Below are positions 1-10,774 of a stretch of 64,000 bases of DNA, piece by piece. A program made the translations under genes and the position numbers. Under the pieces are notes generated by a model, which did not search any database, was not told where the DNA came from, and worked only from the letters and a program-made list of their open reading frames with translations. Every line of letters begins with the position of its first letter. Position 1 is the stretch's first letter. Origin of the DNA: Setomelanomma holmii (taxonomy: Eukaryota; Ascomycota; Dothideomycetes; Pleosporales; Phaeosphaeriaceae); contig ML978164.1 of assembly GCA_010015745.1 (NCBI GenBank), positions 254,445-318,444 of the forward strand, given 5' to 3'.

Positions 1-1685
1 TGATTGAGCCAATTGAAGAGCATGCGCCTTTGCGCGAGCAGCGACGTCCAACCCTGACTAATGCTGCTACGGCTCCAGGACGCCCTATGCCTTCGCAGGA
101 GCAAGCACTCGCAATCGGCCATAGACGTCGCTACTCTCGAGATCAGCAAGCACCCGGGCCGTCAGGTTTGAAGGATCAGCTTGATCGTGAGCGACTGCCA
201 CAGCGACCAGAATCGGGTGGAATGAAGGAGGCGGCTGAGCGAGCTGCGCAGGATGCTGCTCTGGACGATGGGTTCGTGTTCGTTGAGAAGCGGCGTGTGG
301 AGATCGATGCCTTGGCAGACGAGATTGCTGCAAGCCCGCAAACGCAACGGGACCGCGTGATCCATCGCGAAACCATGAAGCGACGCTCGACTACCCAAGG
401 AACTCCAACGTCTACGACTGGCGCGACAGTCCCATCCAAAGCAATCCAGATTCAGCACAAGCCTTCACTGACGCACCAGCGCACTGGTTCCTATGAGCGC
501 CGGCGACAGTATCGTCCCAGCTTCGAAAGCGCAACTTCGGCTCTTACCAAGGCTATGAACATGGTCAACATCCGAGGTCTTGGACTTTCTCCACCCGTCC
601 TGAAGGGCCTTTCGCCGCCGCCGCAAGGATATGCAGCTTTCCCTACCTATCCGACCGCACAGAGCAGCCTGCTGCTCGTTGGAGACGGCGGCCAGACCGC
701 GACCAAAGACGAAGCTTTCACCGCCATCAAGAAGATTGAAGAGCTTGCTCAGTTGAGCTATGTTATCTACGGTTTCGCCGAAGTCAAGTACAAGCAGCTT
801 GTTCCAGTCGCACCAAGTGATGAAGGGCTCGGAATCGGACCAGGTGGGGTCGCCAGAAAGCCAAGCACGGATGTTATCGAGGACGACGAGGACGAAGACC
901 TGACACCCGAGACAGTCCTTATCATCGCCGAGGAAGCTCTCGTGCTCTACGTCAAGACGTTGGCGATGCTTAACAAGGCCATGGATCTCGCTGGCAGCTA
1001 CTGGAACAAGCACCGCCGTGGCAGCGTCTCGCCTGAAGCAGCAAGCCGCGCAGCCACCATCGCCGACCGTCTCAATCGTGTTGTCTCCTGGGTACGCGAT
1101 CGTTTCAATGAGTGCTGCGTCAAGTCTGAGATCATCGCTCGCAAGCTCAAGCAGGCTCAACAGAATCTGCCGCAAGACCATCCAAGCCACCCGCAAAACC
1201 TGTCAGCTGCGTCAGGCTCGGCCACTACTGTCGGATCAGCTGAGAACATCCTTCTCACCACTGGCGTGACTGCAGAGAAGCTCATGTACGAGCGAGCCAT
1301 CGAGATGAGCCGCACCGCCGCGGTCGATGAGCTCACTGGCCAAAACCTGCCAAGCTGTGAGATGAACTACGGGACTGCAATTGCTATGCTGGAGGCAATC
1401 CTCGAGGACGAGGATGAGTCGAGCAGCCGCAAGCTCGATAGCGACGAGATCAATGGACTTGAGACCGAAGATCGCCAACTTATCGAGAAGCGTACGTCGA
1501 CCCCTCAATATGAAGTGATTGCAAGCTGACATCATCTAGTTCTTGAACAGACACGCAAACGTCACAAGACGTTGAAGAAGAAGCTCGAGCTCCAGAAGGC
1601 ACAGAAGCGCACGTCCATCACCAGTGCTCCTGCGACATATCCCGCAAGTCGCGGCTCTCCGTCATCGCAAGGCACCGCAAGATGA
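1..1685 (+). CDS. ATG1: Atg1 autophagy kinase, C-terminal part (5' end outside window)
   Basis: The kinase domain lies off the left edge; about 544 residues are visible. The frame is open from base 3. Exons are 1-1491 and 1540-1685, joined by a 48-nt phase-1 intron (GTACGT...CTAG), and the stop is TGA at 1683. The visible part has a Ser/Pro/Arg-rich linker, then the conserved fungal Atg1 C-terminal region (DUF3543, two MIT-like helical bundles) containing FAEVKYKQL and ERAIEMSRTAAVDEL. In the family this region binds Atg13 and targets the kinase to the pre-autophagosomal structure. The end is basic and Lys-rich. No intact gene lies within 800 bp downstream on the same strand. The family assignment is firm; the catalytic part cannot be judged here. 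Confidence 0.93.
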
Positions 1686-2491
1686 TCGGCTCGTCATATT
1701 TGCTCGGCACACATGCATAAAGTACCAAGACGTAAAAACAACATTTCCAGCATGCGCAACTACAGCGTAGCATTTTTTCGGCGTTTATATGGAAAGCAGA
1801 GGCGCACCCGTGACTTCGCCTCTCATCACCTGCTTTACTGTTCATCAGCCTGTCACAGTCTTACTTCTACCCTGGTGTAATGGTGCCATAGTTGGATTCA
1901 GGCGCATGCATCTGCATATGATACCAGGTTTGCTGTGTTTTCAGGCTTTCATTGACGGCGTTTCTTCAATCTTTCTGTCTCACATGAAGCAATCTCGGCG
2001 GGTGGGCGTTCTTCGGACTGCAAATTTTGGCAGTATTTGGGCATTAGGACCGAGCGGCTTAGACTGGCACCTCACGGAGATAGGAATGGAGGTGAAGTAG
2101 GGAACAACGCGCGCGAGTTGGACATCGAGACCTAGTGAATTGTGTACAGAATGGATACAACATAGTCGTAAAGTGGACAGCTAGACTGAGACGTGGCGTG
2201 CGCAGACATGATATCTTTGACGCGTAGACGGGAGTATTCGGCCGATGAGACGCCTGATTGGCTTCACCAAACCATGCCCATCAACCACATCCCGCCAAGT
2301 CCCACATCTCCACCTCCATATCGACACTCGGCAGGAGCCGAAGACTCCACCTTCACAATCTCACCCCTGCGCAGCGATACCCAAAGTCCCGCTGCCTTCC
2401 GCGCAGTTCGAAGCATGTAAAGTCCTAGATGCTCGCTCGCAAACACGATATCTGTACATTCGAAACTTGAACGGCGAACGCGCTCGCGATT
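1686..2491. other. Intergenic region between ATG1 and the MFS gene
   Basis: About 800 bp with only short unsupported open frames. One inverted CCAAT-type motif (TGATTGG, 2255-2261) lies about 230 bp before the transporter start. I see no RNA gene or repeat. Confidence 0.5.
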
Positions 2492-4507
2492 ATGGGCCTC
2501 GGCATCCTAGACGACCATGCGCTCGAACATGTCCCCGGCACTGCGCAGGTGCTGGAAGGCGACCAACGGACTGAGATAGCGAGAACGGTGGCGCGGGATC
2601 AGAATCTGAAGTATGACAAGACGGGCACGATATTGTTGGTTCCGCAGCCTAGTGATGACCCAAATGATCCTTTGGTACGTTATTAAACAGTCTACCTCTC
2701 ATCCCATCTTAGAGCAGCACACTATTTCAAGATTGCGACGAAGCAGAAACAACAGACTTGGGAGATGACATGGAAATGCTGATATGTGTAAACATGGTAG
2801 AATTGGCCTATTGGTCAGAGAGACTTTGCCCTCCTAATCCTCTCCCTAACCGCCGTTCTCGCATCCACCCTCTCCCCCATCCTAGCCGCCAACACAGTCT
2901 CCCTCGCCATCTTCTTCGAGCGCAACCTCACCGACATGGCTCTGCTGACCGGATACCATCTCCTTGGCGTCGGGCTGGCCGGGTTCTTGTTCGTCCCCAG
3001 CGCACGTATATGGGGAAAGCGGCATGTGTATTTACTCGGTTGTCTGATTTGTATTGTCAGTTGTATATGGGCTGGCGCTACAGGGCCAAACTACGCATCT
3101 TTTTTATGGGCGAGGATTTTCCAAGGCGTAGGGCTTGCGCCGTTTGAAGCGCTGGTCAACGCGTCTGTGGGGGATATGTACCATGTTCACGAGCGAGGAG
3201 TGCGCATGGCACTTTCCAACTTTATGGTTTTTGGAGGTGCGTTTTTCACGCCGGTGCTTGTGGGACTGATTGCGAATCGGATTGGATATCAGTGGAGTTT
3301 TTACTTTGTTGCTATTTTCATGGGGGTTTGTTTGCCGCTTGTGGTGTGTTTTGTCCCCGAGATGGGATATAAGAGGGAGCAGAAGTTTGATATTGATACG
3401 ATGGGGAATTTGGTCGTGTTGAGTGATAAGCAGATCGCTGAGGAGGCGGCGAGGAAAGAGCAGGGTGAGGGCAGTGGGAGTGCAAGCCACGAGCATTTAA
3501 GAGTAGGAAGCAGCGAGAAACCACCCGTGTATGCAACCCAGGGCCCCACGCCCAATGCTGCTGCTGCCAGTCAGCCACGCAAAGCGACCTTCTGGGAACG
3601 CATTCAACCCTTCAACGGCCGCAAAACCGACGAGAAATACCTACACCTCCTACTCCGGCCTTTCAGCCTCTTCCTACACCCCGGCATACTTTGGGTACGT
3701 CTCAAGCTCACCTCCCTCTTTTCCCTTATCCTCTTTTCTACAACATCCACTAACACTAACCCCACGACAGGCCTGCCTAATCCAAGGCACTCTAATCGGT
3801 TTCACCGTGCTCATCGGCATCGTCCTCGCCGCCATAATGCTCGGTCCACCCCTCTGGTTCGGCGAAGTCGAAACAGGCTACATGTACACGGGCGCCTTCA
3901 TCGGCGCATTACTCGGTTTTGCTCTGACCGGTCTCATCAGCGACTGGTCCGCCACAGCTTTGACGCGCCTGAATAATGGCGTGTACGAGCCTGAATTCCG
4001 CCTTGTTTTGGTGATTCCGCAACTCGTACTCGGCTGCGCGGGGATATACGGCTTCGGCTGGACCGCCGCCGCCGCGAGCAAATACGGGTGGTTCTGGCCT
4101 GATTTCTTCTTCGCGCTGGTCGTTATGGGCATGGTATGCGGCGCCGTCGCAAGCGCTTTATACATTGTCGATGCGCATCGCGATATGAGCATCGAGGGGT
4201 TCACGTGCCTGCTGGTATTTAAGAATGTGTTTAGTTTTGCGCTGACGTTCAAGGGGTTTGATTGGATTGTTGAGGCGGGGAGACGGGGAGGGGGGGTGAA
4301 GAGCGTGTTTGTGGCCGTGGGGAGTGTGCAGGTGGGGATTTGTGCACTAACGGTGCCGATGTGTAAGCCTTGATGACCATGTTGGTGGGAGGTTGGGCTA
4401 ATGGATGAACAGATATCCTGGGCAAGAAGAATCGCAGTTTTTTCTACCGACACAACATCTTCTTCAAGACGACGGATTGGATAGCGGACAAGTTGACTTT
4501 CTGGTAG
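2492..4507 (+). CDS. MFS transporter (DHA1/HOL1-like)
   Basis: Major facilitator superfamily membrane transporter of about 587 residues, probably in the plasma membrane. Exons are 2492-2674, 2801-3694, 3771-4362 and 4413-4507; every join restores frame with GT-AG borders. The start follows the usual fungal N-terminus of this group (MGLGILDD...EHVPGT). An NWP motif precedes the first membrane helix, about six helices follow, then a long charged cytoplasmic loop (roughly residues 230-310), then a second six-helix half. The last helix is followed by a short basic tail ending in DKLTFW. Related proteins export drugs or take up cations and organic solutes; the substrate cannot be predicted. Its tail faces the PPWD1 gene about 90 bp away. 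Confidence 0.88.
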
Positions 4508-4597
4508 ATCCGGGCAAGGCGGCCGTGGCATTGTAGAGCAGCAGCATACCATATTCGATCGAGATTACCTCCGCAAATGCTCCTGGTTCGATCCAGG

Positions 4598-6618
4598 CTA
4601 CGTTATCGAAATGCTGATAATCTTGATGTCTTCCTCCGGTTTCTCCTTATACACCTTCGTATTCTCAATTTTATGCACAACATCCATGCCCACAACCGCG
4701 CGGCCAAAAATGGTATGTTTATCATCCAGCCAGGCCTATCATTAAATTAGCATATAGCACAACATCTATTCGACTGCGAACCCTGACTTACAGCTTTCTC
4801 CGTCGTGATGAAAAATTGGCTCGCATTCGTCCCCGGACCCGCGTTCGCCATACTGACCGTATACGGCTTGTCGTGTCGTAGTGCAGGCGTGAATTCATCG
4901 GCAAAGTCCTTGCCCCAGATACTTTCTCCACCGGTGCCATCGCCGAGCGGATCGCCCGTTTGGATCATGAACTTGCGCATCACACGGTGGAAGATGACGT
5001 TGTTGTAGTACCCGTTGCGCGCATGCGTGACAAAGTTCTCGACAGCTTTTGGCGCGGCATCTGGGAAAAGGCGGATTGTGATGTCGCCATACGTCGTATG
5101 TAGCGTTGCTGTGCTACCTGTAGCCGCAAGAGCCTTTTCGTCTTGCTGTTTCTTGCTGTTCGCGTTCCGTGGCTTTTCGTTGTGTACGTCTCGATCGGAT
5201 TTGGAGGCAGAAGAGTCGTTGGTGAACATGTAGAATCGCACTTTGCCAGAGCCAGTCGAGACTAACATGGCATCTCGCGCCTCGGCTTCTTGGAGAAGTG
5301 GGTTCTCAGATGCGGCCATTTCGACGGTCACAACGCCTTTCTTTTCGGGCTGGCCTTGATACAGCGAGAGCCAGAGCGGCCGGAAGGGTTCTTCTTGGCC
5401 ATACAGCTTGACGAGCTTGTTGGTGAGGGTATTGATGACTTTGACGCCGTACATGCTGCCGTAGAGGACGAAGTTGCTTGTTTCGTCAAATATGACATTC
5501 AACCGTGGACGTATCGAGGGCTGGTCAAGTTCGCGCTCGATACCCATTCGCCGACCAAACTCCATGTCTTCGAGATGTTGAACTGCTGTGCCGGCTTGCT
5601 GCATGGTAGTCATGGTCTCGATTGACTCGTCGTACGTACGGTAGAGCTTCCCTGTTGCAAACTCGAAGATGCGAATCTTGCGATCGGAAAATGAATACGT
5701 AGCGACTTGCTTCCCGCTCGGCGATATTGTAATCGAGCTTGGTACACATTTGGACTTTTTGAATTCGAAAAGATTGGTCGAGCTCTTCAGCGACCAGACG
5801 TTATCTGGCTTCTCGAAAGTTCCGCTCGGTCGCCAGTACTCCACCATACCACCTTGATCAACGCTGATCACGCAGTCGTATGCATTGTTGTATGCCATGA
5901 GAGTGACGGGTGCCCGATGTACGCTTTTCAGCGTATGTAGAGGCTCAAGGTTGTCACCTCTGCCGTCATATATCCGTATCCAGCCATTCTCTTCCGAGCT
6001 GACGGCCAGCTGTGGGAAGCTTGCGCCACGACCGTGTACCCAGCATACCGCCCTTGGACTATATTCCAAGCTCAGCATAGCGAGGAGGTCGAATGTGATC
6101 ACGTCGAATATCTTGACCGTGTTGTCCGACCCCGCTGTCGCGAAGCTCCGCCCGTCTGCGCTGACATTGACCGACCGTATCTCTCCCGCATGCGCCCTGA
6201 ACTCTTTCACAAACTCTATGCCGCCAAAGTCTTTCTTCCAGAACTTGACAACACCATCTATCGAGCTTGTAATCAGGAAGTCGGTATGCGGGGTCAACGT
6301 CGTGAAGCACAACTGTTCGCGGTGCATGAGCGACTTGACATAGCGTTGCGAAGCTGGGAGCGCAGCAACATAGAGCTTCTCGTACGGTAATCTGCGCTTC
6401 TTCTTTTTCGGCGCCAATGATGGAAGCGCAGGGCCAAAGTCGTCATCGCCAGAGGAGGTGTCAACTGTACAAGTCAGTCCTGTTTTGCGCGTTGCGCCGT
6501 AAAACTCACCGTCGTTGTCTTGTGCTGCGGATTGTGTGGTCAAAGTGCGATCTTCAGCTTCCATTTCTGCGCGGGTGCGCTTTGTTTTGCTAGGCGACTC
6601 AGAACCATTGGAAGCCAT
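4598..6618 (-). CDS. WD40-repeat peptidyl-prolyl isomerase (PPWD1-like cyclophilin)
   Basis: About 639 residues: an acidic and Lys-rich N-terminus (nuclear-type KKKKRR), a WD40 propeller over roughly residues 75-450, and a C-terminal cyclophilin domain. Cyclophilin marks include FHRVMRKFMIQTGDP, the FAD/DEF segment, NAGPGTNASQFFIT and WLDDKHTIFGR, so the catalytic Arg and substrate pocket look intact. Orthologues are spliceosome-associated prolyl isomerases in the nucleus. Exons on the minus strand are 6618-6510, 6464-4792 and 4735-4598. The first intron (6465-6509, 45 nt) is a multiple of three and has no stop, so an unspliced reading adds 15 residues. It has GTGAGT, an ACTGAC branch and CAG, so I treat it as real. 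Confidence 0.92.
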
Positions 6619-7002
6619 GGTTGCGCTGACTGACGTTGTGGTTTGGTGATCGTTGCAAGGTGTTTGCGCAAAAAGTTGAAGTTCGTTAGTTTGCGGAGCA
6701 TGCGGAGGCCAGACGACTAAAACGCGTCTTCACGTGCAGTCGAGAAATGGCTGCACATCACGTAGGCAATCACCGGTCCACAAATCGATCGTCTCAATTT
6801 CCAGCGTTCCGCCCGTAGCTGTCAGCCTATAGCAAGGAAATCATACTGAGAATGCTTGTGCAGTGTTCACGATAACATGGCCGTGGCTTTGGTTCACGAG
6901 GTCGTTTTGCTCGGTCATGATGTTATACAGACTTGCATGTTTGTCTATTGTTACCGGCCAGCAATAGGCCTCCGTCTCTCATGCCCCATCCTGCATGTCC
7001 AA
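6619..7002. other. Intergenic region between PPWD1-like and RPT4
   Basis: About 380 bp holding the PPWD1-like promoter and the RPT4 3' region. A CACGTG-containing segment lies near 6732. No other gene is supported. Confidence 0.5.
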
Positions 7003-8285
7003 CTACAACTTCTGGTACTCCAGCTTGCCCTCCAGCTTCTTCGACTCAGCCATCTTCCGCACGGCTTTGTTGAAGTCATCTTGGTTGATGGCGTCCCGAT
7101 AGTCCTTGATGGCGAACAAACCACTGCATAATGTTAGCGTCACGAATCACAATAGCAGTGGATCTCTGCTTACGCTTCTGTCACGACATTTCGCAGATCG
7201 GCACCGTTGAAGCCGTCGCTCATCTTGACTATGCTCTCAAAGTCGATCTCGCCGTCCGTGACTACGCTGGCAGCATGAATCTTCATAATCTCGAGCCGGC
7301 CGACTTCGTTCGGTAGCGGAATCTCAATCTTTCTGTCCAGACGTCCAGCGCGAAGTAGAGCCGGGTCGAGCGTGTCCGGTCGATTTGTGGCCATGATGAT
7401 TTTGGTCTGTCCGAGGTAGTCGAATCCGTCCAACTGGTTCAGCAGCTCCATCAGCGTTCGCTGAATCTCACGATCAGCCGATGTGCCCTCCGAGAATCTT
7501 CGTCCACCAATGGCGTCGATTTCGTCCATGAAGATGATGCAAGGCTCGTGCTCCTTGGCGTATCCGAACATCTCGCGAATCAAACGTGCCGACTCTCCAA
7601 TGTACTTGTCGACGATAGCGGACGATACGACCTTCAGGAAATTCGTCTCGAGACTGCTTGCCACAGCTCGCGCTAGCAGAGTCTTTCCGGTACCGGGTGG
7701 GCCGTACAACAAGACACCCTTTGGTGGCTTGATGCCTACTCGCAGAAACAGCTCGGGGTTCTTCAACGGCAGCTCTATGACCTCTCGCAGTTCTCGGATC
7801 TGCTCGTTCAAACCACCAATACCACCAAAGCTGACCTGTCCAGGATCTTCCAGCGACATGTTGTAGACGAGAGGGTCGACTTCGCGGGGCAGCATGCGCA
7901 TGATGGTGAGTGTGGTCATGTCGAGGGCAACACGAGTTCCTTGCTTCAGCTTCACCTTGTCGACCTTGGACCGACATCCAACGACGTAGCGCGGGCCTGA
8001 TGATGCTTTGACGATGACTGCGGCGTATCAGTGACTGTCCATCTTTCTACTACCGTCACTAGACTCACATCTCTCCTCGTCGAGTTGCTTCAGCACCTCG
8101 CCTATTATCTGTCCGACACTCTGTAGCGCCTTGATGTTGTCCTCTGATACGTCGAAATCATGCTGCAAGCCCTTGATGTCTAATCGCAGCGCCTTGAGCT
8201 TTGCCTCCCACTCTCTTGACTCTAGTAACTTCCCCTTGTACTGCTCGAGAGCGTGCTCGCGCTCCGGATCGCTGCTGCCGCTCAT
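7003..8285 (-). CDS. RPT4: 26S proteasome regulatory subunit Rpt4 (AAA ATPase)
   Basis: One of the six ATPases of the proteasome base, which unfold and translocate ubiquitylated proteins. It has 393 residues, the usual family length. Exons on the minus strand are 8285-8069, 8017-7174 and 7123-7003, with 50-51 nt introns that restore frame exactly. Seen in order: an N-terminal coiled coil, the OB-fold segment FIVKASSGPRYVVGCR across the first splice, Walker A GPPGTGKT, Walker B IIFMDEID, and the arginine-finger region RAGRLDRKIEIPLP. The C-terminus ends LEYQKL, without an HbYX motif, as expected for Rpt4. It shares a 370-bp divergent promoter with RRP9. Confidence 0.97.
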
Positions 8286-8654
8286 AGTGAGGATGTGTTG
8301 AAGGTGTGGGTCGGAGGGGCGAGCTTAGGCGGTGGTGATGCGTAAACACCGGGATTTGCTTTGGAAGGGAGTGAGATCGTCTGCGGAGAGCTTCGGTCCT
8401 GGGGCGATGACAGATGTACTCCAGACCAGGTGAGATGAGGCTAGTAGGAGTTAACAGACGGCAATGTTCAGTGGTATGGCCGGTAGTGTCGCGCACCTGG
8501 TGGTCAAGCTATGGAAGGTGCACGGGCGGCGGCGGCGCAACATATTCCCGTGCTGCAGCAGCTCCCGTCGGCGTCAGAAAAAAAGTTCGCCGATCACTTT
8601 GGTAGGAAACTTCGAGCGCGACAGCTTTGCCATTCCACGATCGCAACCCCCGCA
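8286..8654. promoter_or_regulatory. Divergent promoter between RPT4 and RRP9
   Basis: These 369 bp separate the start codons of two divergently transcribed housekeeping genes, so they must hold both promoters. I see no clear TATA box. A longer in-frame RRP9 start at 8511 falls inside it and is judged unlikely. Confidence 0.55.
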
Positions 8655-10445
8655 ATGTCTTCCTCCTTTTTCACGACCCCGTCGTCGCAGCGGAAAAGGA
8701 AAAGGACCGAGGGCAATTCGAGCGCACCAAGAAAGCGCAACGTCGAATCGAATGGCACACGATCCGCGAAGGCTCCCCGCCGCACTGAGCGCGAAGAATC
8801 GATAAGCGGAAGCGAGTCTTCTGAGGATGGTCGCGGCGGCTTCTTCGACGAGGATGTTGGCGAATCAGAATCTTCAGACGACGAAGGAGAGACGGCGGCG
8901 GAGAAGCGGTTAAGGTTAGCACAACGCTATCTCGACAACATACGGAACGAGGTCGAAGAAGAAGTCGGATTTGATGCGGAACAAATTGACAAGGATCTGA
9001 TAGCTGAACGACTGAAAGAGGACGTGGCAGAAAACAAGGGCAAAATCTACAGGAGCATCGCGCAGGAGCTGGACTTCGAGGAGGCATCACATGTCTTTGG
9101 TCACTCAGGGCTGCAAAAGGCCATTACAGGCTGTGCGGTCAAGTTGCCCTATGCATGGACGATCAGCAAAGACCTCTATGTGGAGAAGTGGGAAATTCCA
9201 GACCCAAAGTCGTACGCTGCGGACCCCGATCGACCGTCGAACGTCTCACCTCGACGAACACCGAAGAAGCTGTTTTGGCGTAAAGGCAATAAGAACAAGA
9301 AGGGTGACAGGGCATATCTTGGGCATACTGGGGAGATTATATCTATTGCTGTGTCAGACTCGGGCAAGTACCTGGCAACTGGAGACAAGCACGCCCGTTT
9401 GATCATCTGGGACGCCGAGACGCTTACACCACGACATCTATTCACCCGGCATCGAGACGCCGTCACATCGCTTTCATTTCGACGAGGAACGGAGCAGCTT
9501 TTTTCAGGAGGTGCAGATAGAGCGGTCATCGTGTGGAGTGCGCCAGAGTCCGCATACATCGAGACGTTAGTTGGGCACCAAGATGTCGTCGTCGGCGTCG
9601 CTGGAGGGCTAGAAGTCAACCAAGAGACGTGCGTCAGTGTTGGCGCACGAGATCGCTCAGCACGCCTGTGGAGAGTTGTTGAGGAGAATCAACTAGTCTT
9701 TCATGGCGGCGGTACAGCAAGACAAAAAGGAATGGCCAAGTTGCGCAAGGGTCAGTTTGGCAAGCACGTGGATGAGGATGACAAGACCAAGGATAACCAA
9801 GAGGACGGAGTCGACGATGATGAGCCCATCGCCTACGCCGAGGGCTCCATAGACTGCGTTGCACTACTCGACGCTAGCCTTTTCGTCACTGCATCTGACA
9901 ATGGCGCCATGTCGTTATGGTCAGTGACGAGGAAGAAACCGTTGTTCACATATCCCCTCACTCACGGACGCGATCTACCACTCCCACCAGACGAGATGTC
10001 TGCAAATCACGACGCAGCCACATCCGTCAAGCCAGGACCACGACTACCACGATACGTCACCGCACTCACAACGGTGCCATTCGCCGACCTCATCCTCACA
10101 GCGAGCTGGGACGGCTGGATACGAGCTTGGAGAATCTCAGACAACAAGCGATCAATCGAGCTAGTCGGCAAAGTCGGACGTGTCCCTGTCGAACAGCACG
10201 ATACCACTGTCAATGGCAACAGCACCGACGACGCAATACTCATCCGCGGCATCGTCAACGGTCTGTCTGTACAAGAGCGCGGAGACCGAGGCAAAGACGG
10301 TCTGTGTATCGTTGCAGCTGTAGGCAAAGAATCCAGACTCGCACGCTGGATGTCCGCCAAGGTCAAGAACGGTATATATGTATTTGAAGTACCGCGAAAG
10401 AGCTTGACGGACGGCGCTGTGGAGATAGAGGAGGAAGAGGAGTAA
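8655..10445 (+). CDS. RRP9: U3 snoRNP WD40 protein Rrp9 (U3-55K)
   Basis: Intronless, 596 residues from the ATG at 8655. The N-terminal 120 residues are basic then strongly acidic, typical of nucleolar proteins, followed by ERLKEDVAENKGKIYRSIA. A WD40 propeller starts near residue 215 (LGHTGEIISIAVS, then HRDAVTSLSFR). A Lys- and Asp-rich insertion sits between two blades, at roughly residues 360-395. In the family the protein binds the box B/C motif of U3 snoRNA in the small-subunit processome and is needed for 18S rRNA processing. The open frame extends upstream to a Met at 8511, but the 8655 Met followed by Ser residues matches the usual start better. Confidence 0.93.
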   Translation: MSSSFFTTPSSQRKRKRTEGNSSAPRKRNVESNGTRSAKAPRRTEREESISGSESSEDGRGGFFDEDVGESESSDDEGETAAEKRLRLAQRYLDNIRNEVEEEVGFDAEQIDKDLIAERLKEDVAENKGKIYRSIAQELDFEEASHVFGHSGLQKAITGCAVKLPYAWTISKDLYVEKWEIPDPKSYAADPDRPSNVSPRRTPKKLFWRKGNKNKKGDRAYLGHTGEIISIAVSDSGKYLATGDKHARLIIWDAETLTPRHLFTRHRDAVTSLSFRRGTEQLFSGGADRAVIVWSAPESAYIETLVGHQDVVVGVAGGLEVNQETCVSVGARDRSARLWRVVEENQLVFHGGGTARQKGMAKLRKGQFGKHVDEDDKTKDNQEDGVDDDEPIAYAEGSIDCVALLDASLFVTASDNGAMSLWSVTRKKPLFTYPLTHGRDLPLPPDEMSANHDAATSVKPGPRLPRYVTALTTVPFADLILTASWDGWIRAWRISDNKRSIELVGKVGRVPVEQHDTTVNGNSTDDAILIRGIVNGLSVQERGDRGKDGLCIVAAVGKESRLARWMSAKVKNGIYVFEVPRKSLTDGAVEIEEEEE

Positions 10446-10774
10446 ATAAAAGGCATTTGCATGGCGTGGAGTTTTGCATTGCATTTAGATACCAAATCTG
10501 ACCAGGAGAGTGTACATTCAACCAGCAACAATTGTTCCCGCTGTGAATAACAAAGAATCTTAACAAGCTAACGTCGCATCTAGCGAAAGTGGAGTATCTA
10601 TCCAAATGAGCACCAATAAACAGGCAGATTTCCAATCCCATTATACCCACGCTGCAATCCACAGCGTCAAAAGTCCAGGCCTCGTATCATTCGCAAGTGC
10701 ACAAACCAAACTGCACACCCTCCCAGGCCAAACCATACCACATGATATCGTACAAATCCAACCCAACATCTCAA
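10446..10774. other. Convergent 3' region between RRP9 and a Zn2Cys6 gene
   Basis: About 330 bp between two gene tails. A/T-richer than its neighbours and probably 3' UTRs and terminators; no gene is seen. Confidence 0.5.

Noticed and set aside
465..1196. A 243-residue minus-strand frame opposite ATG1
   Set aside because: It is the mirror of a clearly conserved coding region and has no domain character.
4575..4605. A tRNA T-arm-like hairpin with GGTTCGATCC
   Set aside because: It overlaps the end and 3' side of the PPWD1-like gene, has no matching A box, anticodon arm or acceptor stem, and the loop is one base short.
8511..8654. A longer RRP9 N-terminus from the Met at 8511
   Set aside because: The extra 48 residues have no conserved feature and lie in the divergent promoter; the Met at 8655 begins the typical Ser- and Lys-rich start.
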